Shown piece by piece: positions 40,901 to 51,013 of a stretch of 64,000 nucleotides of DNA. Origin of the DNA: Luscinia megarhynchos (Eukaryota > Chordata > Aves > Passeriformes > Turdidae); the NCBI GenBank assembly GCA_034336665.1, contig CM067592.1, positions 44,359,761-44,423,760 on the forward strand. The letters are read 5' to 3'. The stretch's first letter is position 1; each line of letters starts with the position of its first letter. The notes under the pieces were generated by a model. It was not told where the DNA came from and did no database searches. It saw only the letters and a program-made list of their open reading frames with translations. The translations under genes and the position numbers were made by a program.

Positions 40901-43139
40901 GGATGTTTGGAGTTACTGTTGATAGTCTGTTTAGCTGAAATGCTGAGGGACATCTGTCTTAGTCTCCCACCCTGCCTCCCCAGTGCCATGTTCAGTGTTT
41001 CCCACGCAGTTGCTCCCACAAGGCTCAGGGAAGTCAGTGGGCAGTGACTCTAAGATACCTGTGCACTTGCAGTATCAAGCCTTCAGAAAAAGAGGGAAGA
41101 TGGCAAATTGTGCTATGTGGCCAAATTGAAGGCACGTTAGGGCTGCAAACTAGATGTCAAGTACTTCCAGGCAGTAGTGAGGCAAAAACAAAGCAAATGA
41201 TGGCAGCCTAGGAAACTACTGCATAAGTATGGGAGCAGTAAATGCTGCTTTTCTTCTTTTTATGTTTTCTTTCTTCCCCTACTATTTAAGTCATCCTTTG
41301 TGCTAGAAAATTACCCCAGTGCTAAGTGACAGATGCTTTGTAGAGCCGACTCCTTAGCAGCAGAGAAGAGCTTAAACGTCTGGAGATGGAGATGTTGCAT
41401 GGCAAAGACAAACGATGCCTGGGAGATTGCTGTGCCGTAGTGCCGAGGGAAGGCAGCTGTCCCTCCGGCAGGAGACCTGCTGGGCTGGGCTGGGCTGGGC
41501 TGACAGCCCCACCTCGCGGCACATCCCTTCCCAGGGAAATCCCGCACCTCTGGGTGTGCAGACACAGGTAAAGCTGTAGGGTTTCCTATCAATAGGGCCA
41601 TTCACAGCTCTCAGGGTTACAGATGGGCTTGATGACCTTTCAGGTCTTTTCCAGCCTACATAATTCTGTGATTTCTCCTGTGAGCCTGAAAATGTGAAAG
41701 GTGCAGCTCAAGTGATTTAGTAGAGATGTAATGGGCTTGTCAGAATGGCCTTGGTTCATGCCCCTGTATGCATCAGTTAGCAGCTGTATTTCCTTGATGT
41801 GCTGCCAGCTGGCTTCTCTCAGCCATTGTTTAGATCTTCTGGGGAGCCCTTTGGGTAAGGGAGAGTAAAGTGTTTTTAGAAAGGATAGTAATTGCCTTCC
41901 ATTTCCTAAAGCATTTTTGCTTAGTGAGCTGAAGTAAGACAAGGATGGTGCACAGCAGCTGGGGATTGGGTGCAGAAGAAGTTACTTGGTTATTTTACTT
42001 GCCAGGTGGACTTGCTTTTAGTTTTGTCCAGATTTGTCTTCAGGTTCTACAGAGCACCATGTGGTCCTGAGGGTATGTCAGTGGCACAGCTGTGGGTTAA
42101 GCCTTGGTTTCAGTCCATTGCCAAAGAGAGCAACAGCCTGTGTAGAATCTGACCCCTCTGACTCTTGGCCTGCTGTGGTGTGTGATCTCCCCTAGTTCAG
42201 GACAGTTGGCTTTAGCAGCCTGGAGCATAGAAATTTCTCTCCTCCATCATGTATTGCCATTATGGGAGCTCACCTCATGTACACTCTGATTCAGTTCTTG
42301 TTCATCATGATGCCGGAGTGCTCTCTACCACTGGGAGGTACTCTGGAATGTGGCAATCCAGGATGTGTTTCTGGAAGCCATTCTTCCTCTGCCTAAAGTA
42401 CGTCATGTAAATCTTTTTAATTCCTGACCTGTAGAAGAGGTCATACAGTGTAGAAACAAGGTGAGTCCACACCAAGGTGCAGGAAGCATGGCTGAGGAAG
42501 ATGTACTCAGAAAACAGCTGTGCTCAGCAAGTGCCTTTGCAGGGATGCTTCTCTGCAACAACACTTGGTTTGTTCTTATCTATTTTCTTCTTAGCTGGCA
42601 GGGGCTAGGAATATGGTCATCTTACCCACCTGCCTGACTGTGGGAGCAATGGGCAGTCTGGGTAGACTTGAGGCAGGGCAGGTAGTTTGGTGCTGTCATC
42701 ACTCTCCTCAGTCTCTTTGCTGTTTCCCCTTAAGTCTGCTTCACAGTTTGGCTGGGTAGCACCTTGTCCTTGGCTTGTGAGCTGTCCACATGTGTGAGGA
42801 AGGGCCGAGACAGCACTCTGCAATTTAGGAGGCACAGACTTTTGATCAGTGTGTCACTTGTACAAGAGACCCAGAAAAACTGGCAGTGGATCACTGCTGT
42901 GTGGCTGTTGGGCAGTTGTGGGCTGGGTCAGGACTGATGTTCTTCTCTTGCCTTGCAGTGCTACTGATCCCCCTCCCCGGATCCGCATCATTAATGGCTA
43001 CATCACGGTCGAGCCGCAGCCGCGCGGCCACGGACGGTCCAGTCACACTGGCACAGACACCAGCAGCGCTCACCAGCTTTCCCATTCTCTCTTCCTTCCT
43101 CTACTGACTTTGCCTTTGCATATGATAATGCGTCATTGA
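16805..43139 (+). CDS. TRABD2B: TRABD2B (TIKI2), Wnt-cleaving metalloprotease, C-terminal half in five exons
   Basis: TIKI proteins are TraB/GumN-fold metalloproteases at the cell surface and in the secretory pathway. They remove a short N-terminal segment of Wnt ligands and so block Wnt signalling. The five exons are 16805-16951, 19119-19293, 32363-32453, 39351-39602 and 42959-43139. They total 846 nt, or 281 codons plus TGA, with intron phases 0, 1, 2 and 2 all compatible. Hallmarks are the HYNCGDL segment, the [15 protein letters not shown] helix, the [15 protein letters not shown] block with the second GX2H motif, and the [12 protein letters not shown] segment. The last one and the [16 protein letters not shown] stretch resemble TRABD2B more than TRABD2A; this is from memory of the family. 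Sequons NQT, NAS and NNT fit a secreted ectodomain. The first half of the protein, with signal peptide and first GX2H motif, is not in the window. No frameshift or internal stop is seen, so the gene looks intact. Confidence 0.88.
16952..19118 (+). other. TRABD2B: TRABD2B intron, about 2.2 kb
   Basis: The phase-0 intron is bounded by gtgagt and by a T-rich tract ending tatcttag. No repeat element is recognised. It contains the longest unexplained open frame of the window (18264-18776, + strand, 170 codons), which has no recognisable domain and overlaps an open frame on the opposite strand, so I do not call it a gene. Confidence 0.85.
19119..19293 (+). CDS. TRABD2B: TRABD2B coding exon (second visible), 58 1/3 codons
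   Basis: The exon starts in phase 0 after tatcttag and ends with the first base of a Gly codon before gtatgt. It encodes [18 protein letters not shown], then [19 protein letters not shown], and closes with [12 protein letters not shown] is an N-glycosylation sequon. The end of the exon carries the first part of the second GX2H motif (G-A-G-H), one of the two such motifs thought to bind the catalytic metal in the TIKI/TraB family. Conservation across the exon is strong and no disruption is seen. Confidence 0.93.
21056..21095. repeat. Two-copy tandem repeat, 20 bp unit
   Basis: The unit caggcttcctggagtcttcc is followed directly by a second copy with two changes (a for g and g for c). Nothing suggests function. 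It may vary in copy number. Confidence 0.7.
23270..24240 (-). mobile_element. Old CR1 LINE fragment, minus strand
   Basis: Read on the minus strand, the block matches the layout of a bird CR1 3' half. The plus-strand text 'cttgtcctttcatcacaac', 'ggaggaa'-type spacers, 'cagcccaggagccattggc' and 'cttcctttcagtcctcagg' are the reverse complements of familiar CR1 reverse-transcriptase and 3' UTR positions. The copy is very diverged, has no long frame and is dead. Its 3' side is on the left. Both ends are approximate. Confidence 0.65.
29878..29891. promoter_or_regulatory. X-box-like (RFX-type) inverted repeat
   Basis: ATTGCCTTGGCAAC is a near-perfect inverted repeat that fits the RFX X-box layout (GTTNCC-NN-GGNAAC) except for the first base. 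It lies in unique intron DNA, followed by an A/T-rich stretch. A single motif match of this length can occur by chance, so function is unproven. Confidence 0.3.
31941..32110 (-). mobile_element. CR1 LINE 3' end, minus strand
   Basis: It begins 'aatcacagagtcaggttgaa', the reverse complement of the CR1 3' terminus, and continues through 'aaaaagacctctgagatta', 'ccatggcactaagtg' and 'cacctccctgggcagccca', all standard CR1 3' UTR positions. It is a 5'-truncated copy of about 170 bp, ending some 250 bp upstream of the next TRABD2B exon. Confidence 0.85.
32363..32453 (+). CDS. TRABD2B: TRABD2B coding exon (third visible), 91 nt
   Basis: It follows ttttaactgcag and completes the Gly codon split by the previous intron, then reads [20 protein letters not shown] and HTPAGQAI. 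The His completes the second GX2H motif. NNT is an N-glycosylation sequon. The exon ends with two bases of an Asn codon before gtaatg. Without splicing, the frame would read Lys then TAA at once. The [16 protein letters not shown] wording is close to TRABD2B as I recall it. Confidence 0.92.
32616..32822 (+). repeat. G/T-rich low-complexity tract
   Basis: About 200 bases are almost only G and T on the + strand, with seven or more GGG/GGGG runs separated by T-rich spacers. It starts about 160 bases after a TRABD2B donor, so the pre-mRNA carries a long GU-rich stretch. Open frames across it (Phe/Gly/Val-rich on one strand, Lys/Asn/Pro-rich on the other) are compositional artefacts. Confidence 0.9.
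37026..38700 (-). mobile_element. CR1 LINE, minus strand, about 1.7 kb, from RT region to 3' end
   Basis: The left edge, 'cacagaatcatagagtgcta', is the reverse complement of a CR1 3' terminus. Read from right to left the copy runs through the region before the polymerase, the reverse-transcriptase core and the 3' UTR. Minus-strand frames at 37771-37971 ([15 protein letters not shown]) and 38195-38395 ([16 protein letters not shown]) are recognisable RT pieces in different frames. The FADD catalytic box is altered (FGTN), so the element is inactive. The right boundary is approximate. Confidence 0.88.
39075..39163 (+). repeat. T-rich tract
   Basis: A run of about 20 T, then G/T-mixed T runs with a short (GTT)n, ends roughly 190 bases before the acceptor of the next TRABD2B exon. 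It could be a retroposon tail on the minus strand or a simple expansion. It is a likely site of assembly or length variation. Confidence 0.85.
39351..39602 (+). CDS. TRABD2B: TRABD2B coding exon (fourth visible), charged linker, 252 nt
   Basis: It follows tttcttccag, completes an Asn codon and reads [18 protein letters not shown], then a run of eight Glu, [20 protein letters not shown], a Lys/Gln-rich run, and [14 protein letters not shown]. It ends with two bases of a Ser codon before gtagct. The exon joins the metalloprotease domain to the membrane-proximal tail. The linker is poorly conserved in the family except for the [12 protein letters not shown] segment, which is a good TIKI2 marker. 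The Glu and Lys runs come from GAG/GAA and AAG/AAA codon repeats. Read-through of the donor gives an immediate TAG. Confidence 0.9.
41479..41502. repeat. (GGGCT)n pentanucleotide repeat
   Basis: About five units of tgggc in a row lie inside a short GC-rich patch (41400-41550) with several CpGs. The patch is too small to call a CpG island. Confidence 0.8.
41612..41674 (+). mobile_element. Short CR1 LINE 3' end, plus strand
   Basis: The text 'gcttgatgacctttcaggtc', 'ttttccagcctacat' and 'aattctgtgattt' is the standard last 60 bases of a CR1 element. It is a heavily 5'-truncated copy. Confidence 0.8.
42959..43139 (+). CDS. TRABD2B: TRABD2B last coding exon, C-terminal tail and stop
   Basis: It follows cttctcttgccttgcag and completes the Ser of LEES. 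It then reads [39 protein letters not shown] and a hydrophobic end, [20 protein letters not shown], before TGA at 43137-43139. TIKI proteins end in a hydrophobic segment that tethers them to the membrane. Here it is short and interrupted by His and Pro, and a Ser/Thr-rich patch sits before it. A GPI-attachment signal is as likely as a true transmembrane helix. The tail is much less conserved than the other exons, but the join to [12 protein letters not shown] is clean. Confidence 0.85.
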
Positions 43140-43680
43140 AACACAGGAGGACCCAAGCTGCAAGACTCTTGCCTTAAAAGTAAAAAAAAAAAAAAAAACT
43201 TATGCAAAAAAAAGAAATAGAAGACTGTGAGTGGGACAACGATTCTTTGGGGTGTACTTAAACTGCCTCCTTTTCCTGAGTCTGGATCATTAACTCTATT
43301 GTTTGACCTGCCCAATACAGGAGAAGATATTTTAATGAAAGTGTTATTTATCCTTCTCTTGCAGAAGAATGATTTCATGTTATCCCATAATGCTTTGGGG
43401 AGATTATAATGCCGCTATAACATAGCTGTTGTTTAGCTGTTTGAGCCCAACTAAAGTACATATTTTTCACCTTCAGTGCCTTGTAAACAGATTTACACAC
43501 CACTGACTTGTTTATTAGAACAGAATGTTTTGCTCATATGAGAACAGCTGGGAAAAAGAGTTGGTATTTATTGTCTCTACTGGTAATGTTTTTAATTCTT
43601 GCTTGTTAGGGCTCCAGATTACATATAAAGGTTCATGACAACACGTACAATAGAATAAAACAGTGAAGGCTTGTGAACAG
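43140..43680 (+). other. TRABD2B: TRABD2B 3' UTR (proposed extent)
   Basis: The region runs from the TGA to about 20 bases past the first convincing AATAAA. It carries a 17-A run at 43182-43198, which could cause internal oligo-dT priming. The true end could be further downstream. Confidence 0.6.
43654..43659 (+). terminator. TRABD2B: Poly(A) signal AATAAA
   Basis: AATAAA is followed about 25-45 bases later by a GT-rich stretch (tgtttctgctgtctgtttgg), the usual layout of a cleavage and polyadenylation site. It lies about 515 bases after the TRABD2B stop. A second AATAAA at 45532-45537 could serve a longer transcript. Confidence 0.55.
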
Positions 43681-44786
43681 AATGTTTCTGCTGTCTGTTT
43701 GGTGCTAATTTAGATTGGTCTCCCTGAACCTCTAGTGGCCTGGCAAGTACAAACCAACATACATTTAAGAAAAAAACCAATCCTTTGGGAACTTCACAAA
43801 TCATAATGTTGGAGTCTTTCAAAATAAGTTCTCGAGGTGATTTGCACAATTAGGACTTAATTCTAGAAAATTCTTTCAAGTGTTCTACTGAGTTCATTGC
43901 TCAGACTTTCCAAATTGTTTTAAGTCTTTTCCTGTCTGTGTGAAGTAGGTGTGTTGTCGACTGTTGAATGTAAAGAAACTTGGAAGTGGTGATGAGTTTT
44001 CTGTATTTGTACGGGACATCTGTTGTGATCACACTGAACTCAATTTGTGAGCAATATTTCACCCCTGTCTCTTAGCCGGGTTTCATTGCCTGGGAAGGTC
44101 TCTTAAATTTCACCATGGGTGAGCTTAGAGCTGATGTGCTGAGCTTAGTAACCTGGAAACATGGCAGTCACCTGCCCCAGAGAGACAACAAACCTGCTGC
44201 AGTGAGACAAGAAACCTTCAGTTTCCCTTCCGATGCCTTTACACATACTTCAATGTTTTTTCCATTGCCTGTAAAAAGTAGTTCTTTTTCATAGCCTTCT
44301 ACAGCACGTTAGAGGAGTAGCAACAAAGGTTCCAGCTTTCCTAACAGGCTTTTTATCTCAAATTTTATGTCAAACCTCAGTCCACCTTCCAGAAAGGCTG
44401 AACCTGGACACAGTCTCTGTTTGCTGAGGAAAACAGAGGAAGGAGAGTAAGTGTCACAGTTAGCAGCAGCATTGTGGGGAATGAAACGTGTCTGGGCTAG
44501 GGTAGAAGACAGACCATCTCATTGTATATTCCTTCTCACACATAATACTGGAAGACACTGAGTACATGCATGCATTCTGGCTTCCTTGGCTTTCACAGCA
44601 GCCAGGCTGATGATGTGTTCTCCCCTGTCTCTCTCTCTGTTTGATGTTTCACTGGTCATAGACCTGGTCGGGCTGGAGCTTGTTTTGCTTGACTTGAATG
44701 TGGCCTGAAGGGATTAGGTTGCATGAAGTATAGGTTGCCTACAAAAATGCATTGCAGGCCTGACAAACTGGGCACATAGGGTCTTT
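43681..44786. other. Gene-free stretch after TRABD2B
   Basis: No gene or repeat is recognised. The stretch may belong to a longer 3' UTR if the distal poly(A) signal near 45532 is used. Confidence 0.6.
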
Positions 44787-44985
44787 GGTTTGGTTTGGTT
44801 TGGTTTGGAAGGGACCTTAAAAGTTCATCTCATTCTAGCCCCTTTGCTGTGGGTCAGGACACCTGCCACTAGACCAGGTTGCTCAAAGCCTCTCCTTGAA
44901 CACTTCCAGGGATGAGCTATCTACAGCTTCTCTGAACAGCCTGTTCTGGTGTCTCATCATCCTCACATATATGCCTATTTAGCAG
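44787..44985 (-). mobile_element. CR1 LINE 3' end, minus strand, with (GGTTT)n
   Basis: The left edge is a small (GGTTT)n expansion, followed by 'ggaagggaccttaaaagtt', 'ccactagaccaggttgctc' and 'ctctgaacagcctgttctgg', all reverse-complement CR1 3' UTR positions. It is 5'-truncated to about 200 bp. The pentamer expansion has grown out of the GGTTTGGGTTGG segment of the CR1 end. Confidence 0.85.
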
Positions 44986-47900
44986 CACGTCAGGCCACCA
45001 CAAATGTCACACAAATGTCACAAGAGTGTGTACAGCACTTGCCAATCTGTGCCTTGGTGTTGCTTCTCCTCCCTCTGTCTTTAAGGACTGCATGATGGAA
45101 GTGTAGCACAGGCCAACAGAGCACTGCAAGCACTGGGAGAAAGTGATTGAAGCAGTGTTTTCTTAATTACAAGAGAAATTACTGTGTAAAATAGCTGCAA
45201 GCTGCCTTTTCTCTTTTTTTTCTTGGAGTTTTCCATGGAGTTTTCTCCTCCATGGTGGCTCCTGAGCTTCATTTCTGTGGGGATAACTGGGTTGATTGAA
45301 ACAGCCGTCAGTGTTTTTCTTAGGTTGGCGTGAGGGAAGGGTGTTTATAAAATGCTCTGAAATAACAGAGACCTGAAGTAGCACTGTGGCTAATTCAGTT
45401 CTAGTGGTGTAACTCATTTTGTAGCCTGTTTCCAAGTGCCTGACTGTCAGAGAAATAGAAATGTACTTAAACTGTGATGGATTGTGTGCCTACAGAGGCT
45501 GCATCCTGGGAGTCTTTCTGCAGAGTAATTGAATAAAGATGCTTTTAAAGGTCTACTGGACTTGAGTGGATACCTGTGAACTAAACAAGTGGTTTCAATC
45601 CCTCACTTTTCTTTCCAGGCCAGTCATTGCTGATTGACTTCTGCTCCCCCCACCCAGAAGCAGCTGGGTAGTGCCAGCAGGATGTCAGAGGACCAGCCAC
45701 ACCTGGACACCCAGTGGAGGAACTGCTTCTGGAGTCCCAAGAAAAAAATGGAGCAGAGCTACTGCCTTTTCCTCAAAGGTAGCTCTGAGATTAAAATGTC
45801 GACTGAGACGTTTCCAGCTCTCTGCTAGAGGGGATTTGGAGCCAGAGCTCCTCCTGGTGGCCTCTTAACCCCCTCTGAAAAGTTAGCTAGGGGGACATCA
45901 TCTCTATGGAGGTGGTCTTTCCTAAAGAAATTGTAGTCATCAGATATTTTGATTATGTTCAGATTAGCAGTGGAATAAAATAAGATGCTGTCTTTTCAAG
46001 TTGCACTGCAGTAGCTATGCAGCTGCATGCAGTCACACATCATATTATTGTGATTTTCTACCTGGCTTTTTAGGTTATCCCAGGAGCTGTATTTTGTATG
46101 TCTGATTTTAATGTAATGGAATGCTGTAAGTATAAACTCACCTGGCCCATCCCAGATCTTGGTAGCAGGAAAGGCTGTTCTCTGATACCTTCAAATGGTG
46201 GATTTGTGCCTCAGTTGCATGTGGAAGGCACATTAAGTTCTGTGCTGGACTTCTGCAGCAAACTGGACAATTATTTGCCAATATAGCATCAAGGATATAA
46301 ACTCAGACCTGAGTGGATAAAAGGGACAAAGGCCATTTAAAGTACTGGAGCAGAAATGCTACAAGCAACAAGAATCTTGGGTATCCTGCCCTGGAATGGA
46401 AGGCAGACAAGATGTGTAACACAAGTGCAGCAGCCCTCTCTCTGTCTTGGGGACTTAATGTTTACAAGCACTTTGCTGATGTTCAAACACCCCAGCTGTG
46501 CTGGGGAACTTCATTGCTGTGCAGACATCCCATACCCAGGCTCCTGTGAGACATGCACATACACAGACTGCTTTCCCCTCAACATGAGTGACAGCTTCTT
46601 AAATGCCACACAGTGCTACTTGGGGTTTTTGCAGTGTTGTTAGCTTGCAGTGCTACCTGTGGAACTAAAATATAGTAATCAAAGTTGGAAAAGGAACTTA
46701 TTCTCTAGCAGGTGGCCTGGGACCCATGTTACTCTGGTAGTGACTTGAAGCTTATTCGTATTAACCATGATACAAGAAATAGAATAGAATAAAAAATAGA
46801 ATAAAATAGAATAAAATAGAATTTGCAATAGAAAGTACCAAACATTGCCTGTGAAGCATTCATATTTTACCAAAGGATCATGGACTGGCAGAAAAGCCTC
46901 TTCAAGTTTGCTCAGACTTTTTCAAGCTTGATGCCTAAATTTTCTGGGTGTGTGGAAGGCTAAACTAAAAGTACTACTCTCAGCAGAATTCACTGCATTT
47001 CTAATTTATTTATTATTGTGAATATACTTGTCCATTATCTATTTGGGAGGTAAAGCTGTAATGTTGGAGTTGTTTTCCACGGAAAATCAGTTGTGCTTCA
47101 GAATTCTGAAAATACCTTTTTTGTTTTGAGCCCAAGAACTGAATAACTATAAAGGAAATTAGGCAAATAGAGCAGTTTGCAGAAGAGCTGACAAATACTG
47201 TCTCAACAGTTCATCACCTAATCAGCAAGAATGGAAACTGATAATTCACGAAGTGTTTAGGTGTACCACTGTGTGAATGAATACACAATAAATTGCCCAG
47301 GAATTATGATGTCAATGATGAAGTACAATACAGAGATTGGTTTACAGCCTGAAAATTGACAAAAAAACCCTTTCCAAAATTCCAGTGGCAGTTGCTGAAA
47401 GGAGTTTGAATATTCTTCAAATATCCATTTCTTTACTGAATTTATCTGTTTAGTCTAGTCTGTTTTCTCTAGTAATGTGTTCAAGCTTTACATGAAATTT
47501 CTTGCACTTGAATTTCATTAAAACCTCAAATTTGTTTTAAATGTTCTTCATATTTGCAATGTAGCAACTGCATTTCTTAATACATCGGTACTGATTTATT
47601 TTTTTTAATGCAGAGTAAGAGTGCGGTACAGCTGGAGCTGTTTGTGTCTGTTCTGCTGTTGAAAAAAACAATGCATTAGAGGTCCCTGTAGCACCTCTGC
47701 CTTGCTGCACACAATCAGCTTGTACTGCCATGGCCCACCCCTCTGTCTGTCCACCACTCCCACCTGGATCCTGAATTCTTTTGCGTGCTCCACAGGTCTC
47801 CTACTCACAATTTCATCCAGTTAACAGATCCGGAACTCCCACGCTGATCTCACAGGTCCCATACACTCCCAGGTGCCCTCAGTTACCAGCACCGCTCCTC

Positions 47901-50458
47901 TGCCTGCTTGGTACCACCTCTGCTCAGACCCAGCACCTTCTCCTTGCTGATGGGTACAAGTTGAGGTTTGCAGTGAAGTACACCCCACACCTGTTCACAG
48001 TGGGTTGGCACAAGATACACACCCTCTTCTGCCCCATGGCAAATGGTGCCATGCACATGTGCCTGTGACTTGAGGTCTCACTCCAGCAGCTGGAGCTGAG
48101 TCCTTCACCTGCTTTGTTCTCCCTCACAGTTACTGTTTTTCAGCATGCCCACTGTTCTTGTCATGGAGGATAGGACCAACTTCATTGATCAGGCACCGGG
48201 TGTGTTCAGACAAGTGTGACCAGCAACCCAAGTCATCTCCAAAGCTGGAGCTGAGAGTTTCTTTTAATAATCCATAAATTAGTAACTAGAAACTTTTAAT
48301 CCTTGGCATCATCTCTCTTATCTGTTGTCTGTCAGGTTTGCCTTTATGTGTTCTTGCTTATCACTTTCCCTTTCATTTATTTTCCCTTTTGCACTGAATA
48401 GGTTCTTGATTAAGCTTAATGGGACACATGCTCTTACTGTCACAAACCTACAGCACAAGACATTTTCCCAGTAGAATGACAAAAAGGCAAGTGATTTTTA
48501 TTGTTGGCAACTTGGATTTGAGTCATAGGAAGAGTACAGGCCAGGGCAAAAAGAGCTTCAAACTCACATTAAAGATTGCTTTGCTGAAACAGATCGCTTC
48601 TGAATTGATACTGTACCTTTAACCTGCTTTCTAAATGTTCCAAAATGCTTATTACTAAGTTTAAAATAGACACAATAGAAGTGACCGCTTATGGCAGTCA
48701 GGCATTGAGAAGAGGGAAGCAAATACCTGGTATGTGCTTTTTGTGGTAATGTCTGTCTGATCTCTGGGATACATTTTGATCTGACCAAGAGTTTTCAAGG
48801 AAACTCTTGCATGGGCATTGATTGTCCATAATCCAGATGTTCAACCATTCACTGAGATGCCAGAACATGCAGTATGCCTCAGCTAACACTAGATGTTGCC
48901 CATGTACTTCAGAAGCTGATACTCATCATGCAAAAGGAAACAGGCTTGAGGACAGCAAGGCCCAAATATAGCAAAACTATTCATCTAAAATAGGTAAATG
49001 ATGCCTGGATGAGCAGGGATCTGAACAAAGTACTCCAATTTCCCACCTCAGTGTTTTAACCACATGTGTTCTTTTGTTCAAGAGAGAACAAGATGACAAA
49101 CACAACAAGACACAGAGCACAAAGATAGAAAGCAGTGAGGTTGTACTGGAAGCTTAGTAACAGCTTTGCCACATCCACCTACAGTGTGCAGAAATCCACC
49201 CTAGGTAGCACTGCTTCATACAGAGATATCAAAAAAACCAAAAATTTTAAGAAGGCAGGTAAGGGTTTCAAATCACTGCCCAGACAGGACTAGACTGGTA
49301 GGAACCATGAGGAGAAGAATAAGACATAACCACCACTTAAAGTGAGGCAGAAATATATTTGTACTGCCAACTGGAATAATTCCGAAATAGGAATCCCATG
49401 GCTATGCACTTAGGGTACTTTTTTTCTTAAGAAGAGGCTTAGAGGTGCTTTCTCCCCACAGGGATGTTACATTCTTAAATATATATCTAAGTGCTTGAAT
49501 GGGACTGATAAAATTATGTGTGAGAAAAGTACACTTAGAGATAAAACCATTACAGTCATTACCTGTATTAAAGATGAGAAGTCTATCCCACAGTACTCAG
49601 CTCTCCAGAGTGTCATGTTTTTGGAGGAATTAATGGCCAGTGTACGTACAGCCCTGGTAGCCAGTTCCTCTGAACTCTGGCCAGACCACTGCTCTTGTTC
49701 TTTTGAGGCATACCTTGAAGTCTTAGCCATATGCAAATCCATCAACGTGCTTTAATCATGACTCTTTCACAGAAAAGATAACCACAGAAGCCCTGAATTC
49801 CGTCCAATGACTGTAAGTAAACATCAGGCTGGCTCTATACCTATCATCCTGCTGTAGGAGACCCTGTGCTATTTCTGCCTCTTTACCTGTGAGGGAAAGC
49901 CACTTCCACTCCCAGTCATACTGCCTTTCTTGAAGAAAATCCCTTCCTGGTGTGCTGACAAAAAGTATAATCTGTGTTTCTTTGGTTTTACTGCTCTTCT
50001 TCTTGGGATTTGTGTCACTCTTTGTTTTTATACCAGTTATTCTCCAAATGGAATCAACGTGCTGCATCACAATTCTTAATGTTATACAGCATTTCAAACA
50101 CAGACTGTCTGGATGATAAATCCATGTACTCTGTCAGACATGCTCAAGGCCTGAATGCCTGGCAATTAACTAGCAAAACTTACCTACTTAGTGCATGTCT
50201 GCCTGCTTTTGATCCATCTTGCCCACAGAAAGAGGTCCTTAGAAAGATAAATCCAATTACCCATTTTTCAAGGATCTCTGACTTTATAGAGAAATCCACC
50301 AGGCCATTTTCTTTCTCTAGACTGGTCTATGAGTGGCTTCTCTGTAGTCAGACTGAATTATAAAAACCTAGAGCACAGACTTCATCTGTTTGAAGAGAGA
50401 AAATAGAAGATTTGACATTTAATTGCCACAAAGTTAGACAGCAAGAGTGTTTGAACTG
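44986..50458. other. Gene-free intergenic stretch
   Basis: No gene is recognised. It contains a short tandem of cacaaatgt units near 45000, an AATAAA at 45532, an A/T pentamer repeat at 46777-46823 and a C/T-rich block at about 47625-48250 that differs in composition from its AT-rich flanks. Open frames are short and without recognisable domains. Confidence 0.6.
46777..46823. repeat. (AATAG/AATAA)n microsatellite
   Basis: Units of aatag and aataaaatag repeat for about 45 bases (atagaatagaataaaaaata and onward). Simple sequence, probably length-variable. Confidence 0.85.
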
Positions 50459-51013
50459 TTGTGGGTTTGTCCTGGCAGGCAGCTGAGCCAGCCAGCCAAT
50501 TGCTCATTCCCCACAGTGACGTGGGGAGAGAGTTGGAAGGGTAAAAATGACAAAACTTGTGGGTTGAGACAAAGACAGTTTGGTAGGTAAAGCAAAAACT
50601 GTGAGCAAACAAAGCTTCAGCAGGCAGATGTTCAATTGTCTCTGGGAAAGCAGGGTTTCATCACATGGAATGATTGCTTGGGAAGACAAATACTGTAAGT
50701 CTAAATGTCCGTGCCGCTTTTCCTTTTTTCCCCTCAGTTTTATATGCTGAGCATGATGCCATACAATCTGGAATTTTGTTTTGGTCAATTGGGGTCACAC
50801 CGCACTGTCCAGCTGTGTCCCTTTGAACCTTTTGTGCACTCCCCTCCTGCTAACTGGCCAAGCACCATGAGAAACAGAGGAGGACTTACGTTGTTCAAGC
50901 ACTGTTCTGCAGTATCTAAAACACATGGATGTCAGCAACTTTATTTTCAGCACCAATCTAAAACACAGAACCATACAAGCTACTATGTAAAAAATCAGCA
51001 TTACTGAGCAAAA
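50459..51013 (+). mobile_element. Solo LTR of an avian endogenous retrovirus, about 555 bp
   Basis: The block starts 'tgttgtgggtttgtcctggc' and continues with 'gtgggttgagacaaagacag', 'tttatatgctgagcatga' (a TATA-like region), 'ggtcaattggggtcacac', 'ttttcagcaccaatctaaa' and 'catacaagctactatg', ending near 'gcaaaacgcagtaca'. I recognise these as successive segments of a common bird ERV LTR. The 3' part matches the block at 1-138. No internal coding region flanks it, so it is a solo LTR left by recombination. It is clearly diverged. Target-site duplication is ambiguous. The subfamily is not assigned. Confidence 0.75.

Larger units (their letters stand above)
39603..42958 (+). other. TRABD2B: TRABD2B intron, about 3.4 kb
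   Basis: The phase-2 intron runs from gtagct to cttgccttgcag. It holds a short (GGGCT)n repeat at 41479-41502 within a small CpG-containing patch, and a short CR1 3' end at about 41612-41674. Nothing else is recognised. Confidence 0.85.

Noticed and set aside
41400..41550. CpG-containing GC-rich patch as a possible promoter or CpG island
   Set aside because: Only about 150 bases, includes a (GGGCT)n repeat, sits deep in an intron next to a CR1 end, and no first exon follows.
16805..43139. Assignment to the paralogue TRABD2A (TIKI1) instead of TRABD2B
   Set aside because: The [16 protein letters not shown] and [15 protein letters not shown] segments fit TRABD2B better as recalled; a tblastn or tree with both paralogues would settle it.
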